Position numbers and translations under genes: made by a program. The notes under the pieces are model-generated. The model ran no database searches. It saw only the letters and a list, made by a program, of their open reading frames with translations, and was not told the origin of the DNA. Shown in pieces: positions 1-10,500 of a stretch of DNA of 64,000 bases. The stretch's first letter is position 1, and the number at the start of each line of letters is the position of its first letter. Where the stretch lies: positions 166,266 through 230,265 of the forward strand of contig NZ_AUJQ01000006.1 of assembly GCF_000424305.1 (NCBI RefSeq). The letters are read 5' to 3'. This DNA comes from Pseudobutyrivibrio ruminis AD2017. Its GTDB lineage: Bacteria; Bacillota; Clostridia; Lachnospirales; Lachnospiraceae.

Positions 1-1
1 T

Positions 2-1045
2 GACACTGCAAAGGAAATTTGGGACAAATGTAATGCCTTACTTAGAACAAAGGAGTATTCTGTTCGAAACCTCCTAAAAATGCAAAACGTGTCTGTCCTA
101 TGTACCACAGATGACCCTGCAGATAGTTTAGAGTGGCACAAGAAAATAAGAGAAGACGGCTTTGAAATAAAGGTGCTTCCAAGTTTTCGACCAGAGAAGG
201 CTATGGGCATTGAAAAGCCTGAATTTGCCACATACATTGAAAAGCTTGGTGGTGCAGCAGGACTTCAGATAACAGATGTTGAATCTCTTATCACAGCACT
301 AAAGAACAGACTTAAGTTTTTCTTGGAAAATGGATGTCGAGTATCAGACCACAGCTTAGAAGGTCTTTTCTACGTAAAAGCAACAGAAAAGGAAGCTAAT
401 GACATCTTCAAAAAAGGCTTGGCTGGTGCTGATCTTAGCGAAGAGGAAATAGCTAAATTCAAAGGCTATATTCTTACTGAGCTTGGCAAGGAATATAACA
501 AGGTTGGAATTGTTATGCAGCTTCACATAGGTGCAATCAGAAACAATTCAAAGCGTTTCTACAATCTCCTGGGAGCTGACACAGGCTTTGATGCCATGGC
601 AGATTTTGCATACGCTCCACAGCTTGCAGCACTTTTATCTGCAATGGATGAAACAGCTGAACTGCCAAAGACAATATTATATTGCCTAAATCCAAAGGAT
701 ACAGAAATGCTTGCAGTAATGGCATCTACCTTCTGCAGCAATGAAGAGGGTATTAAAGGAAAGGTACAGCTTGGAGCAGCATGGTGGTTCTGCGACCACA
801 AAAACGGAATGGAGCGCCAGATTGAAGCAATGTCAGATGCTGGATTAATCTCTACATCTGTAGGAATGCTTACAGATTCCCGCAGCTTTTTATCATTCCC
901 AAGACACGAGCTTTATCGCCGAATCCTATGCAACAAAATAGGCACTTGGGTAGAGGCAGGTGAATACCCTAACGATTTATCGTATTTACGAAGTATGACA
1001 AAGCGTATATGCGGAGAAAACGCATTAGAATATTTTAATATGTAA
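2..1045 (+). CDS. uxaC: Glucuronate isomerase, C-terminal part (5' end outside window)
   Basis: Uronate isomerase interconverts D-glucuronate with D-fructuronate (and galacturonate with tagaturonate), the entry step of hexuronate catabolism in the cytoplasm. The reading frame is open from base 2, so the gene starts upstream; an internal ATG at 80 is not the real start. Family features visible are the TTDDPADSLEWH segment, the KVLPSFRPEKA stretch and the late GMLTDSRSFLSFPRHEYF-like region (here GMLTDSRSFLSFPRHELY). About 347 residues are present of a family length near 465. The next gene, 12 bp downstream, is a sugar-acid kinase of the same pathway, so the two are probably one operon for pectin- or xylan-derived uronic acids. 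Confidence 0.95.
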   Translation, partial: DTAKEIWDKCNALLRTKEYSVRNLLKMQNVSVLCTTDDPADSLEWHKKIREDGFEIKVLPSFRPEKAMGIEKPEFATYIEKLGGAAGLQITDVESLITALKNRLKFFLENGCRVSDHSLEGLFYVKATEKEANDIFKKGLAGADLSEEEIAKFKGYILTELGKEYNKVGIVMQLHIGAIRNNSKRFYNLLGADTGFDAMADFAYAPQLAALLSAMDETAELPKTILYCLNPKDTEMLAVMASTFCSNEEGIKGKVQLGAAWWFCDHKNGMERQIEAMSDAGLISTSVGMLTDSRSFLSFPRHELYRRILCNKIGTWVEAGEYPNDLSYLRSMTKRICGENALEYFNM

Positions 1046-1057
1046 TTTAGGAGAAAT

Positions 1058-2158
1058 ATGATGGACTTGAATTTAAGAAAAAAAGAAGAATGTAAATTTG
1101 ACGCAGTTTCACTTGGAGAGGTAATGCTTCGATTTGATCCAGGCGAAGGCCGTATCCGTACAGCCAGAGAGTTTAAGGTATGGGAAGGCGGCGGAGAGTA
1201 CAATGTTATCCGTGGACTTCGCAGATGCTTTGGCATGAACACAGCTGTAATTACAAGCTTTGCTGATAATGAGGTTGGTCATTTAGTAGAGGATTTCATT
1301 CTTCAGGGTGGCGTAGATACATCTTTAATCAACTGGAAGAAGACAGATGGTATCGGAAGAGAATGCCGTAATGGTCTCAACTTTGTAGAAAGAGGCTTTG
1401 GTATCAGAGGCGCTCTCAGCTGCTCAGACAGAGCAAACACAGCAATTTCTCAGGCAACAGCTGAGGACTTTGATTTTGACTATATCTTTGGTGAACTAGG
1501 TGTAAGATGGTTCCATACAGGTGGAATTTATGCAGCACTTTCAGAGAAGTCAGCTGAAACAGTAGTAAAGGCTATCAAGACAGCTAAGAAATATGGCACA
1601 ATCGTATCATACGACCTCAACTACCGTGCATCTATGTGGTCTGCTATCGGTGGACTTGCAAAGGCTCAGGAAGTTAACAAGGAAATCGCTAAGTACGTAG
1701 ATGTTATGATTGGAAACGAAGAGGACTTCACAGCTTGCCTTGGCTTTGAGATTGAAGGCAATGACGAAAACCTTAAGGAGCTTAACATCGAAGGCTACAA
1801 GAAGATGATTGATGAAGCTGCAAAGGTTTATCCTAACTTCAAGGTTGTAGCTACAACACTTCGTACAGTTAAGACAGCCACAGTTAACGACTGGTCTGCA
1901 CTTTGCTGGGCCGATGGCCAAATCCACAAGGCAAAGGATTACAACGGTCTTGAAATTCTTGACCGTGTTGGTGGTGGTGATTCCTTCGCATCAGGCCTCG
2001 TATACGGCCTCATGACAACAGGCGACGCAGCAAAGGCCGTAGAATACGGCACAGCCCACGGCGCCCTCGCCATGACAACACCTGGCGACACAACAATGGC
2101 TACTTGCAAAGAAGTCGAAGCCATCATGGGTGGCGCCGGCGCCCGCGTAAAACGCTAA
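1058..2158 (+). CDS. kdgK: 2-keto-3-deoxygluconate kinase (PfkB family)
   Basis: A PfkB-family carbohydrate kinase of 366 residues. By context it phosphorylates 2-keto-3-deoxygluconate, the product of the uxaC/uxuB/uxuA route. The N-terminal FDAVSLGEVMLRFDPGEGRI segment and the C-terminal ATP-binding signature around DRVGGGDSFASG (catalytic Asp in GGGDSF) are typical. The start at 1058 follows an AGGAG box; a second ATG directly follows it. It lies 12 bp after uxaC. Codon use in the last 200 bp is noticeably GC-richer than in the rest of the gene. A role as another sugar kinase cannot be excluded from sequence alone. Confidence 0.88.
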   Translation: MMDLNLRKKEECKFDAVSLGEVMLRFDPGEGRIRTAREFKVWEGGGEYNVIRGLRRCFGMNTAVITSFADNEVGHLVEDFILQGGVDTSLINWKKTDGIGRECRNGLNFVERGFGIRGALSCSDRANTAISQATAEDFDFDYIFGELGVRWFHTGGIYAALSEKSAETVVKAIKTAKKYGTIVSYDLNYRASMWSAIGGLAKAQEVNKEIAKYVDVMIGNEEDFTACLGFEIEGNDENLKELNIEGYKKMIDEAAKVYPNFKVVATTLRTVKTATVNDWSALCWADGQIHKAKDYNGLEILDRVGGGDSFASGLVYGLMTTGDAAKAVEYGTAHGALAMTTPGDTTMATCKEVEAIMGGAGARVKR

Positions 2159-2176
2159 TTGTGGGTTAAAAGTATA

Positions 2177-2224
2177 TTAGCATATGTATGCAGGGAGGGC
2201 CTACACCCTGCATCCACATGCTAA
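2177..2224. terminator. Stem-loop between convergent genes
   Basis: Outer arms TTAGCAT/ATGCTAA and inner arms TGCAGGG/CCCTGCA form a nested hairpin between the convergent kdgK and diguanylate cyclase genes. It lacks a clear T-run, so it is a weak terminator candidate that could serve both strands. Confidence 0.45.
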
Positions 2225-3874
2225 TTACATAGTGACCTGGTTTTTGCCGCGGGTCTTGGAGGTGTAGAGGTTGTCGTCGGCGATTTTGACTACGTCGACG
2301 GGTTCGCTTCCTGTGGCACAGCCAAGACTTACGGTGATGGTTAGGTTGGTGTCGAAATCCCAGGCTTGGATTTCCATGTAGTATCTTATGTGCTCTGCGA
2401 TGTTTTCTATTTGCAACAGGGCATTTTTTTCCACCAGGATGGTGAATTCTTCACCGCCGTATCGGTACGCTTTAACATCTGGTGAGGCTTCCTTTAGTAG
2501 AATCATTCCAAGTCGTTTTAAAACTAAATCTCCAGTAGGATGGCCGTAGGTGTCGTTTACCCGTTTGAAATCATCTATGTCTATCATGATGATTCCGTAA
2601 GGGACTTTGGATTTTTTAACCCTTGTAATGTTATGGTTGAATACCGCTCTATTGTATAGGCCGGTAAGGGAATCGTATCTTGAATTAAGTATAGGCACAA
2701 ATAGAAGTATGATTACGATTATACCTAAAATGCAGGCAGATATAATTAATGAGCGGCGTTTGTTGGTAAGCTGCCTGTTAAAATAATTGTTTTCCAGTTC
2801 CAGCTTTGAATCCTGTACAATGTCATTTATCACATGGGCGTAGGTTAGGTTTTGCTGGTTGAATAGTGTAACGTATAGTTGATTCGATATGAAGTTTAAT
2901 TCCTTTTGAATAGCTTCATTTCTGGTTGGGTATTCCCTTTGAACCTTAAGGATAGTGTATAGTTCAGCTTTTTCGTAGTTATTTTCCTCGCATAATACCA
3001 TAAATTCCCGTAGGTAATCTATTACAGCCTGTTCCTTGGCGTCGTTATCCATGTTGACATTGTTTGAGTATTCCTTGATGTTTTCTGCACACAGATAGTA
3101 ACATTTGGCCTGATAGTATGGAATGATGAAATCTCTAAGACATATCTTTCTGTAAATATCTAATTCAAATAGATATGAGTTATCCCACTTGTCCAGCTTT
3201 TCCTTGGCCTTTGGAAGACGACCGGTTTCTTCGTATATTCGTGCCAGCCAAACGTCATTCATGGCGGAATAGCTTTCATAATAGACTGTATCAGGAATGG
3301 TATCTAATATTTTCTGGGAAGTGTTGATATCAGTTTCAGCTTCATTGTAGTCATATTTCATAAAATGCATTATGCCAGACATTCTGTAGGCATAGCTTTT
3401 AATTTGTAGGTTTTCAATGTCTTCGATAGGCTTGATTGACTCAGCTTTTTTTAGCATTTCTTCGGCATAATCAAATGCATAGTTGTTTAGATAGAAGTTG
3501 GCAAGATCCAGATAGATATTTACAGTTTTATCGTCCTGACTGTCTTTAAGAAAATAAAGAGCGTAACCTAAGTATTTGTAATACGAAATGGAATCCCCTT
3601 TTTGAAGGTAAATAAGACTTGCTCGTTCACAAAGACGCCCGGCATCATTGTTGTAAAGATGCTTGTTTTTTATCATGTCATTTATAGTGGCAAGCTGTTC
3701 GTCCATTGTACTCCAGTTTTCAGCTAAGTCGTGAGAAATTATTTCTTCAGCCTTAGTATGGTTAGCTACCTTCTCAAAATGAACAAGCACATGAAAACCA
3801 GACTGCAAAACGGCTAATGCAGCTACGATAATGATAAATGCAGTTGTGATCTTTCTTAGCAGATTATTTTGCAT
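2225..3874 (-). CDS. Membrane diguanylate cyclase with TPR-like sensor region
   Basis: A 549-residue membrane protein predicted to make c-di-GMP from two GTP. An N-terminal membrane segment (about 8-30) is followed by a long helical region resembling tetratricopeptide repeats (about 60-360), a second membrane segment (about 373-395), then a GGDEF domain (about 400-549). The active-site motif is GGEEF in YRYGGEEFTIL, with the DIDDFKRVNDTYGH substrate loop intact, so it should be active. I see no RxxD inhibitory site at the usual place before GGEEF, so product inhibition may be absent. It is the only minus-strand gene in the c-di-GMP block and faces away from the phosphodiesterase-like operon. 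Confidence 0.88.
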   Translation of the reverse strand: MQNNLLRKITTAFIIIVAALAVLQSGFHVLVHFEKVANHTKAEEIISHDLAENWSTMDEQLATINDMIKNKHLYNNDAGRLCERASLIYLQKGDSISYYKYLGYALYFLKDSQDDKTVNIYLDLANFYLNNYAFDYAEEMLKKAESIKPIEDIENLQIKSYAYRMSGIMHFMKYDYNEAETDINTSQKILDTIPDTVYYESYSAMNDVWLARIYEETGRLPKAKEKLDKWDNSYLFELDIYRKICLRDFIIPYYQAKCYYLCAENIKEYSNNVNMDNDAKEQAVIDYLREFMVLCEENNYEKAELYTILKVQREYPTRNEAIQKELNFISNQLYVTLFNQQNLTYAHVINDIVQDSKLELENNYFNRQLTNKRRSLIISACILGIIVIILLFVPILNSRYDSLTGLYNRAVFNHNITRVKKSKVPYGIIMIDIDDFKRVNDTYGHPTGDLVLKRLGMILLKEASPDVKAYRYGGEEFTILVEKNALLQIENIAEHIRYYMEIQAWDFDTNLTITVSLGCATGSEPVDVVKIADDNLYTSKTRGKNQVTM

Positions 3875-4042
3875 AGAATCTCAACGTCCTGGATATAATT
3901 TTAGTCATAATCGACTACACTACATATTATCTTAAAAATATGAAAAAACTGTATACATTAAGCTAGTCTGAAAGTATTTTAGAATGTGTTAAAATTGTGA
4001 AAACGATTAAGTGAAGTTCATCAATTGTTCACAGTTTTCGCA

Positions 4043-4071
4043 TAGACAAACACTGTAAATGATACTATTAT
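4043..4071 (+). promoter_or_regulatory. Promoter for the 49-residue protein
   Basis: TAGACA (4043-4048), a 17-bp spacer and TATTAT (4066-4071) form a good sigma-A-type promoter about 75 bp before the small gene at 4147. An imperfect repeat pair ACAGT/ACTGT brackets the -35 box. Confidence 0.55.
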
Positions 4072-4146
4072 AAAGAAGTTCATTGGGTTGCTGATGCAGT
4101 AACACAGTGGGAGAAAATATATCACACCACGGGGAGGCATGAAAAA

Positions 4147-4296
4147 ATGGCGATAGGTGAAATTATTACATGCACAGGTCCAGAGGATTTGTTTAGGAGA
4201 GCAGAGGACCTGCAGCACAAGGGAGTAAAAACAGTATTTATTGCAAGAAATACTCTTCAGGTCGTTGGAGTTATGCAAGAGAAAAAGGCGAGTTAA
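4147..4296 (+). CDS. Orphan small protein, 49 residues (member 1 of a three-member family)
   Basis: A 49-residue reading frame starting MAIGEIITCTGPEDLFRRAE. A GGGGAGG ribosome site lies 9 bp before the ATG, and a promoter and a terminator frame the gene. I do not recognise a named family. It aligns along its whole length with the 43-residue proteins at 37802 and 39586: shared pattern M-x-x-G-x-I-I-x-C, then an amphipathic helix ending K-G, then x-F-I/V, then L-x-V-V-x-V. The pattern suggests a small beta-alpha-beta-beta fold with one conserved Cys at position 9. This member has a six-residue basic tail. The location between c-di-GMP synthesis and degradation genes may or may not be meaningful. 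Confidence 0.8.
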   Translation: MAIGEIITCTGPEDLFRRAEDLQHKGVKTVFIARNTLQVVGVMQEKKAS

Positions 4297-4315
4297 GAAC
4301 TTTTTTGAGGGGAGC

Positions 4316-4345
4316 AAGAGATAGGTTAGCCTATCTCTTTTTTTT
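4316..4345 (+). terminator. Rho-independent terminator
   Basis: Ten-base arms AAGAGATAGG/CCTATCTCTT with loop TTAG and a following T-run close the transcript of the small gene. Confidence 0.85.
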
Positions 4346-4434
4346 CTTATTTTAGACACAATTGTATAGTAAAATCACAGATAATGGTCAAGGTCCGGAA
4401 TGGGGGTATTTATCACCGGAAAATGGGGGTTAAA

Positions 4435-6171
4435 ATGAGAGAAGAATACTACAATACCCTAATGGGTGGAGTAATTCCTACAGGGTTGCCGGGAGGCTTT
4501 TTCATATATGAGGCTGGGGAAAAAGAACAGATTATCTTTGCCGAGCCTAATATTGTAAAGCTTTTTGGCTGCGAATCTTATGCCGAATTTATTGATTATA
4601 TCGGGGGAACCTTCAAAGGTATGGTTCATCCAGATGATTTGCATAAGATTGAAAATCAGATTGAGGCTCAGACTATCTACGCCGAACAACGCCATGACTA
4701 TGTCCGTTACCGCATTGTTACCAAAAAGGGTGATATAAGATATGTTGAAGATTTTGGACACCTTCTCCATTCTACAGCTGGTAAAAGCTATTATTATGTT
4801 TTCATAGTGGATGTTGACCAAAACGAATATATTAATTCAAACAGAAATTCTTATGCTGAGGCCGAAGCTCTGGCATCTAACAGAGAGACTGATGAGCTTA
4901 CAGGCTTATTTACTATGGCATTTTTTTATAATAAGGTTCAGATTCTTCTATCTCAGCCAGACATTCGAAGACAGGATGTTTCCTTCGTTCATTTTGATAT
5001 CCCTAACTTTAAACTGTATAACGAACGCCATGGCTTTAAGATGGGTGATGAGCTGTTAATTGATTTGGGAAGAACTATCAAGGATATATTTTTAGGTGCT
5101 ACAGTAGCCAGATTCTCAGATGACCACTTTGTTGTATTCACAACCCAGCCAAAGGCCGAGGTGGTAGAGTGCGTTGAAGAAGTATATAGAACTATGCTTC
5201 TTAATGAGGATGTTAATAAAAAAATAAAGGTTAAGGCTGGAATTTATTACATGGATGACCAGCGCGCAGAGGTAGGATTAGCCTGCGACCATGCTCGTTT
5301 AGCCTGCAATAGTATAAAGAGTAGACATGATGTTTATTACTGCATTTATGATGATATTATTCGCGATAGCCTAAGACGTCAGCAGTTTGTAGTTGATAAT
5401 ATTGATGATGCTATTGCAAATGATTATATCAAGGTATTTTATCAGCCTATCATCAGAGTTAAAACAGGTGAGATATGTGGCTATGAAGCTTTGGTTAGAT
5501 GGGTGGACCCAGAGGATGGAATGCTTCCTCCAGGATACTTTATCGAGACCTTAGAGCATTTCCATCTTATTCATTTTGTTGATGAATTTGTAGTTAAAAA
5601 GGTATGTCAGGATTACAGAAGATTGTATGAGGAAGGAGAGGCGCTTGTGCCATTTTCTGTTAATATTTCTAGGCTTGATTTTGAAGTATGTGATGTATAT
5701 AAGATGCTATCAGATTACTGTGAAATCTATGATGTGCCTTCAAATATGATTGACGTGGAAATCACAGAAAGTGCTTTTTCTGATAATACTGGTTTAATAA
5801 TGAATTCCTGCAAGAAGCTTCGTGAAGCAGGACATGAAATTTGGATTGATGATTTTGGTAGTGGATACTCATCTTTAACTACCTTGGCAGATTACGAATT
5901 TGATGTTCTAAAACTTGATATGGTTTTTCTTAGAAGTATTGACAAAAATCCGAAGACACGAACGTTAATGAGTTATATAATAAAGACTGCGAATGAAATG
6001 GGACTATCACCTTTATGTGAAGGTGTTGAGACTGAGGAGCACTATCAATTCCTACGTGAAGTAGGATGCGAAAGAGCACAGGGATTTTTCTTTGGAAAGC
6101 CAATGCCACTCGAAGAGCTGTTGGATACCATGTATAACAAAGGCATGGAGTGGGAAAGGGGCTCTGTATAA
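4435..6171 (+). CDS. PAS - degenerate GGDEF - EAL c-di-GMP phosphodiesterase
   Basis: A 578-residue cytoplasmic protein predicted to hydrolyse c-di-GMP. The order is a PAS-type domain (about 20-135), a GGDEF domain (about 155-300) whose signature is degraded (FSDDHF in place of GGDEF), and an EAL domain (about 325-575). The EAL catalytic set is present: YEALVRW, the metal-binding DDFGSGYSS loop, KLDMVFL, CEGVETEEH and AQGFFFGKP. The GGDEF half is therefore probably a GTP-sensing or structural module. I chose the ATG at 4435, preceded by GGGGGTT, over the in-frame ATG at 4384, which has no ribosome site. The HD-GYP gene starts 22 bp downstream. Confidence 0.9.
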   Translation: MREEYYNTLMGGVIPTGLPGGFFIYEAGEKEQIIFAEPNIVKLFGCESYAEFIDYIGGTFKGMVHPDDLHKIENQIEAQTIYAEQRHDYVRYRIVTKKGDIRYVEDFGHLLHSTAGKSYYYVFIVDVDQNEYINSNRNSYAEAEALASNRETDELTGLFTMAFFYNKVQILLSQPDIRRQDVSFVHFDIPNFKLYNERHGFKMGDELLIDLGRTIKDIFLGATVARFSDDHFVVFTTQPKAEVVECVEEVYRTMLLNEDVNKKIKVKAGIYYMDDQRAEVGLACDHARLACNSIKSRHDVYYCIYDDIIRDSLRRQQFVVDNIDDAIANDYIKVFYQPIIRVKTGEICGYEALVRWVDPEDGMLPPGYFIETLEHFHLIHFVDEFVVKKVCQDYRRLYEEGEALVPFSVNISRLDFEVCDVYKMLSDYCEIYDVPSNMIDVEITESAFSDNTGLIMNSCKKLREAGHEIWIDDFGSGYSSLTTLADYEFDVLKLDMVFLRSIDKNPKTRTLMSYIIKTANEMGLSPLCEGVETEEHYQFLREVGCERAQGFFFGKPMPLEELLDTMYNKGMEWERGSV

Positions 6172-6193
6172 TTATGTTTTAGGGGACGTTTAA

Positions 6194-7534
6194 ATGGATG
6201 CATTAGTTCAGATGCAAGGTTTGGTGAAGAGGATATTCGTTATCCTTGGAACTATTTTAATAATTATTTTAATAGCATTTATCTTTCATGTTATACAGAC
6301 GAATTCGTTTAATAGCATGGATAGAGAAGTAACTGCTGAATCTGTAACTATGGAGGTTACTACGGATATTCATCCAAGAGGACTGGTTACAGATGCATGG
6401 GAAAAGAATGATGCATTTCCTGATAAGGTCATTAATGCCAAAATTTATGAGGCAACCATAACTAACAATTCAAAATGTCTATTAACAGACTGGCGTCTTC
6501 GAATTAACATCAAGGAAGACTGCTATCTTAATAATGCATGGAATGGTGTAATCGAGGTCCATCAATTTTCAGATAAGGAAAAGGTTCAGGTTTTGGACCT
6601 TAGAAACTATGATGTTGAAGATATTAATCTTGATTATTACCTTGCCGGGCAGGATCTTTTAATCCCTCTTAAAAAAGGGGATTATATCGTTTATTATCCT
6701 GATGATTCTCCATCTTCAGCCGAATTACCACTTAAGTCTACAAAGGATTATTCTGGTCAGGCCAATATTGGTATAATCATGTACAGCTTATCTGGCGATG
6801 TAGATTTATCTGATTTCGAGATGATATATCATATTCATAAATCTTATTTTGCAGGTCTTTCTGGCAAGATATATTTATTCTTATTGCCTTCATGGATTGG
6901 TCTAATGGCAGTAGGTGGCATTATTGCCTGGATTATTCTTGGCTTTGAAGGTCAGCTGATTGTTCAAAAGCATATGTTAGATGACACCTTCAATCTGTGC
7001 GCTATAGTTGCAGATGCTAAGGATTACTATCACAGAGACCACTCTAAAAATGTTGCAAAAATCTCAAAACAAATAGCAGAGCAAATGGGAATGGATAAAA
7101 ACGATTGTGAAGCTATATATTATTCTGCGCTCTTGCATAATATCGGAAATTATGCAGTTCCAGAAAAAATCCTTAGCAAAGCTACCAAGCTGAATGATGA
7201 GGAAAGAAAGATAGTTCATATGCATACAGTAAAGGGAGCGTATTTACTTGAAGAGGTTAAAACTATTCCACACGCTGCGGAGGCTGCTATGTTTCATCAT
7301 GAGAGATATGATGGCAAGGGCTACCCAGTTGGAAAAAAGGGAGAGGATATTCCTCTTATTGCCAGAATAATTGCCGTAGCTGATGCTTACGACAATATGA
7401 ACAGAGAAAAAATGTATAGAAAGAAATATACAAAAGAAGAGATAATCGAGGAATTTAAAAAGAATTCAGGAACACAGTTTGACCCCAATATAGTTGATGT
7501 GTTTCTTAGAATTATTGATGGAATAGAGGAATAG
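6194..7534 (+). CDS. Membrane HD-GYP-like protein with extracellular beta-domain
   Basis: A 446-residue protein with an N-terminal membrane helix (about 12-34), an external domain (about 45-220), a second helix (about 229-252) and a cytoplasmic HD-GYP-type domain (about 265-446). HD-GYP proteins degrade c-di-GMP. Here the HD pair reads HN (LLHNIGNYAVP, about residue 314), while the second motif is kept as GKGYP (about 375). Loss of this metal-binding Asp suggests weak or absent catalysis. The external domain contains ITNNSKCLLTDWRLRINI followed by NNAWNG, which resembles the core strands of CBM2 cellulose-binding modules. That likeness is my reading of a pattern and not a firm family assignment. 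Only 1 bp separates it from the hybrid kinase. Confidence 0.8.
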   Translation: MDALVQMQGLVKRIFVILGTILIIILIAFIFHVIQTNSFNSMDREVTAESVTMEVTTDIHPRGLVTDAWEKNDAFPDKVINAKIYEATITNNSKCLLTDWRLRINIKEDCYLNNAWNGVIEVHQFSDKEKVQVLDLRNYDVEDINLDYYLAGQDLLIPLKKGDYIVYYPDDSPSSAELPLKSTKDYSGQANIGIIMYSLSGDVDLSDFEMIYHIHKSYFAGLSGKIYLFLLPSWIGLMAVGGIIAWIILGFEGQLIVQKHMLDDTFNLCAIVADAKDYYHRDHSKNVAKISKQIAEQMGMDKNDCEAIYYSALLHNIGNYAVPEKILSKATKLNDEERKIVHMHTVKGAYLLEEVKTIPHAAEAAMFHHERYDGKGYPVGKKGEDIPLIARIIAVADAYDNMNREKMYRKKYTKEEIIEEFKKNSGTQFDPNIVDVFLRIIDGIEE

Positions 7535-7535
7535 C

Positions 7536-10500
7536 ATGTCTTTAAAACTTTCTGAGCATGATATTAATTTATTAATATGCGGAACGATTTTTAATTTAAT
7601 AGGTAGAACATTTGCTGGCCTTACTGGATTTCCAGGTTTACTTAACGTTACTGGAACTATGTATGCAGCTTATTTTGGTGGACCGGCTGTAGGTGCGTTT
7701 GTGGCTATTATTAGTAGTGCTATTTCTTCTATATTTGTTCATAGGGATTTATATGGAATTTTTGTTGAGTTTATATTTGCTTTATTAGTAGCATTTTCAG
7801 CTCGAAAAAATAAATACATATCTAGATTCTTTTCTGTTCTTAGTCTAGCTATGACATTAGGTATTGCCAGAGCAATTCCGATGACAGTTGTTAATGTAAA
7901 CTTCTTTGAAGGCAAAACGGGACTGTTTTTGCCAGATGCCACTATAGATTTTCTTAATGTTTTGGGAACGCCATTTCTTTTTAGATCATTCATGGGAACA
8001 TTCTATTATTGTTTTACAGACACATTAATAGGTCTATTACTAATATTCTTTGTTAGATTGTCAGTCAAGCAGTATACAAAAAGAAAAAATGCCATGAGAT
8101 TGAAGAAGGCTTTAGGTAAGAAAGCAACCTTAGGTTTGCTGCTTGCTTGTACTCTTGCTCTGCCTTCAATCAATGTAAAGGCCGAGGATATAGGACACGA
8201 GAACTATGTTGCCAAGGTATATAACAATGAAAATGGTTTGGTAGGAGGCTGTGCAAACGACATAGTCCAAACTTCTGACGGTAGCATGTGGGTAGGTACC
8301 TATGGTGGACTATATAGATTTAACGGCAAAGATTTCCAGCTGCTTAATATCTTTAATTCTGTGAGATCAGTTCAATGTCTTCACGTAGATGAATCTGATA
8401 GATTGTGGGTAGGTACAAATGGTTCAGGTATAACTGTTTTGGACGATATGCTAAATGCTTACATCTTTGATGAAAGCAACGGACTTATGTCTAATACCGT
8501 TCACAAAATGGTAGAGGATACTGAACATCGAGTTTACGTTGCCACAACAAATGGAGTAGCTGTTGTTCATTATGAAGACGGTAAAGTTGTAGTTGATAAA
8601 GAATATCCTGAAATAGGTAATGTAGAAAGTATTTCTAGTAATGCCGGTAAAGTTGTAGCGGTTAATATGAAGGGACAGATAGCAGTATATAGCCCTTCAG
8701 ATGCCGAGCCTGTTTCTTTTATAAAAGAAGGGGCGACCTGTGCAACCATGGGAAATGATGGTGCATTATATGTTGGAACAGATTATGAAACTATCTGCAA
8801 GTATCGTTTAAGTGATGGAAATTATGTACTTGAAAAGGAAGTTGCAGCAGAAGGTTTGATTTACATGCATAGCATACATTTTACAGATAGTGGCTATGCA
8901 TATATAACATCTGATTCTGGAATTGGAACCATGGATGTAAAGATGAACGTAACATTCTTTAATCCAGGTGGTTTTGATAGTGCGGTAGAAGTTGTATACG
9001 AGGATTACCAGGGAAATATTTGGTTTACATCCTACAGAAGAGGATTGCTGTGTCTTAGCAAATCCAGTTTTATAGATTTGTTTAGCTTGTCTGGTGTTGC
9101 CCCATCGGTAGTTAATGCTATACATCAAATTGGCAACAAATTATACGTAGGAACAGATGATGGGCTAGTTATAATAGATAAAAATAAAATGGTAAGCATC
9201 GAAAATGATGTTACTGAATTTTATAAGAATTCAAGAGTCCGAAGTATGACTGAGGACGCCGATGGAAATCTTATTATTTTAGGTTACGGCAAGGATTTGA
9301 TGGCTGTTTCAAAAACAGGAGAATTATTCCCTTATCTATCAGAGGGGGAATTTGTGGATAGGCGTCCAAGATTCGTATATACCATGGCCAGTGGTGAGGT
9401 TGTCATTTCGGCAGAGAGCGGTTTGCATTTTATAAAAAATAGAAGGCTAGAATGCACCATGGAGCTTTCCAAGGAACTTAGTCCAGACCAGATTCTGAAT
9501 GTTTATGAGATGGATGATGGCTCTCTTCTTGCAGGAAGTGATGGGGATGGTTTAGAGATAATTAAGAACCACACTGTAACAGGAACTATTACTAAAAAGG
9601 ATGGACTTTGCTCCAATGTAATCCTTAGAGTAGTAGACGACAAGCAATCTGATGGCATATTTGTTATGACAGGCAGTGGCTTTTGCTATGTATCCAAGGA
9701 TTTTGAAATCACTGAGATAAATAATATTCCTTTTTATAATAATTACGATATGTATCAGGCTCAAGATGGCACCATATTTATTATGGGTGGAGCCGGAATA
9801 TATGTAATCAGATATGATGCAATGATGTCAGGTGCCACTGCGGAAGCATGGGATTTATTAGATATTAAATCAGGCTTGCCAGGAAATCTTACCAGCAATG
9901 CATGGAATGCAGTTGATGATGATGGCATCATTTATCTATGCGGTAGTACAGGTGTATATAGACTTAATATTAACAACTATTCTATGAATGTTAGCAATTA
10001 TAAGTCTAAGATTACTGGTATCACCTTAGATAATAAATATGTGACTATAACCAGCAACAATGAAATAGTTATTCCAAAGGGAGTTAAGAAAGTAGGAATT
10101 AATGTAGAGCTTAACAATTTCACTCCTACTGACCCTTATGTTAGATATTATCTGTATGGTGTAGACCAGGCCAAAACTAAAGTGCTATCCAGTGGACTTG
10201 GTACTATTTCATATTTCAATCTGCCACATGGACAGTATGACTTCCATATAGAAGTATTAGATGAAAATAATAGAATAATGAACGAGAAGGTTTATTCCAT
10301 CATAAAAGAAAAGGAAATATACGAGACCACAGCTTTTAGAGTATATTTCTATTCAGTATTGGTGGCTATTATTCTTGTCATAGCTGCTTCTGCTATTAAT
10401 GGTGCAGTTTACATGCTTACAAAACGTCAAAGTGCCGAGCATGAACTTATAGTTAGAAAGCTTCAGGATGAAAAGACTCAGGCTCTTGAGAAAGCCCTTC

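Noticed and set aside
913..1242. Minus-strand frame across the uxaC-kdgK junction
   Set aside because: Overlaps two clear genes and has no coding features.
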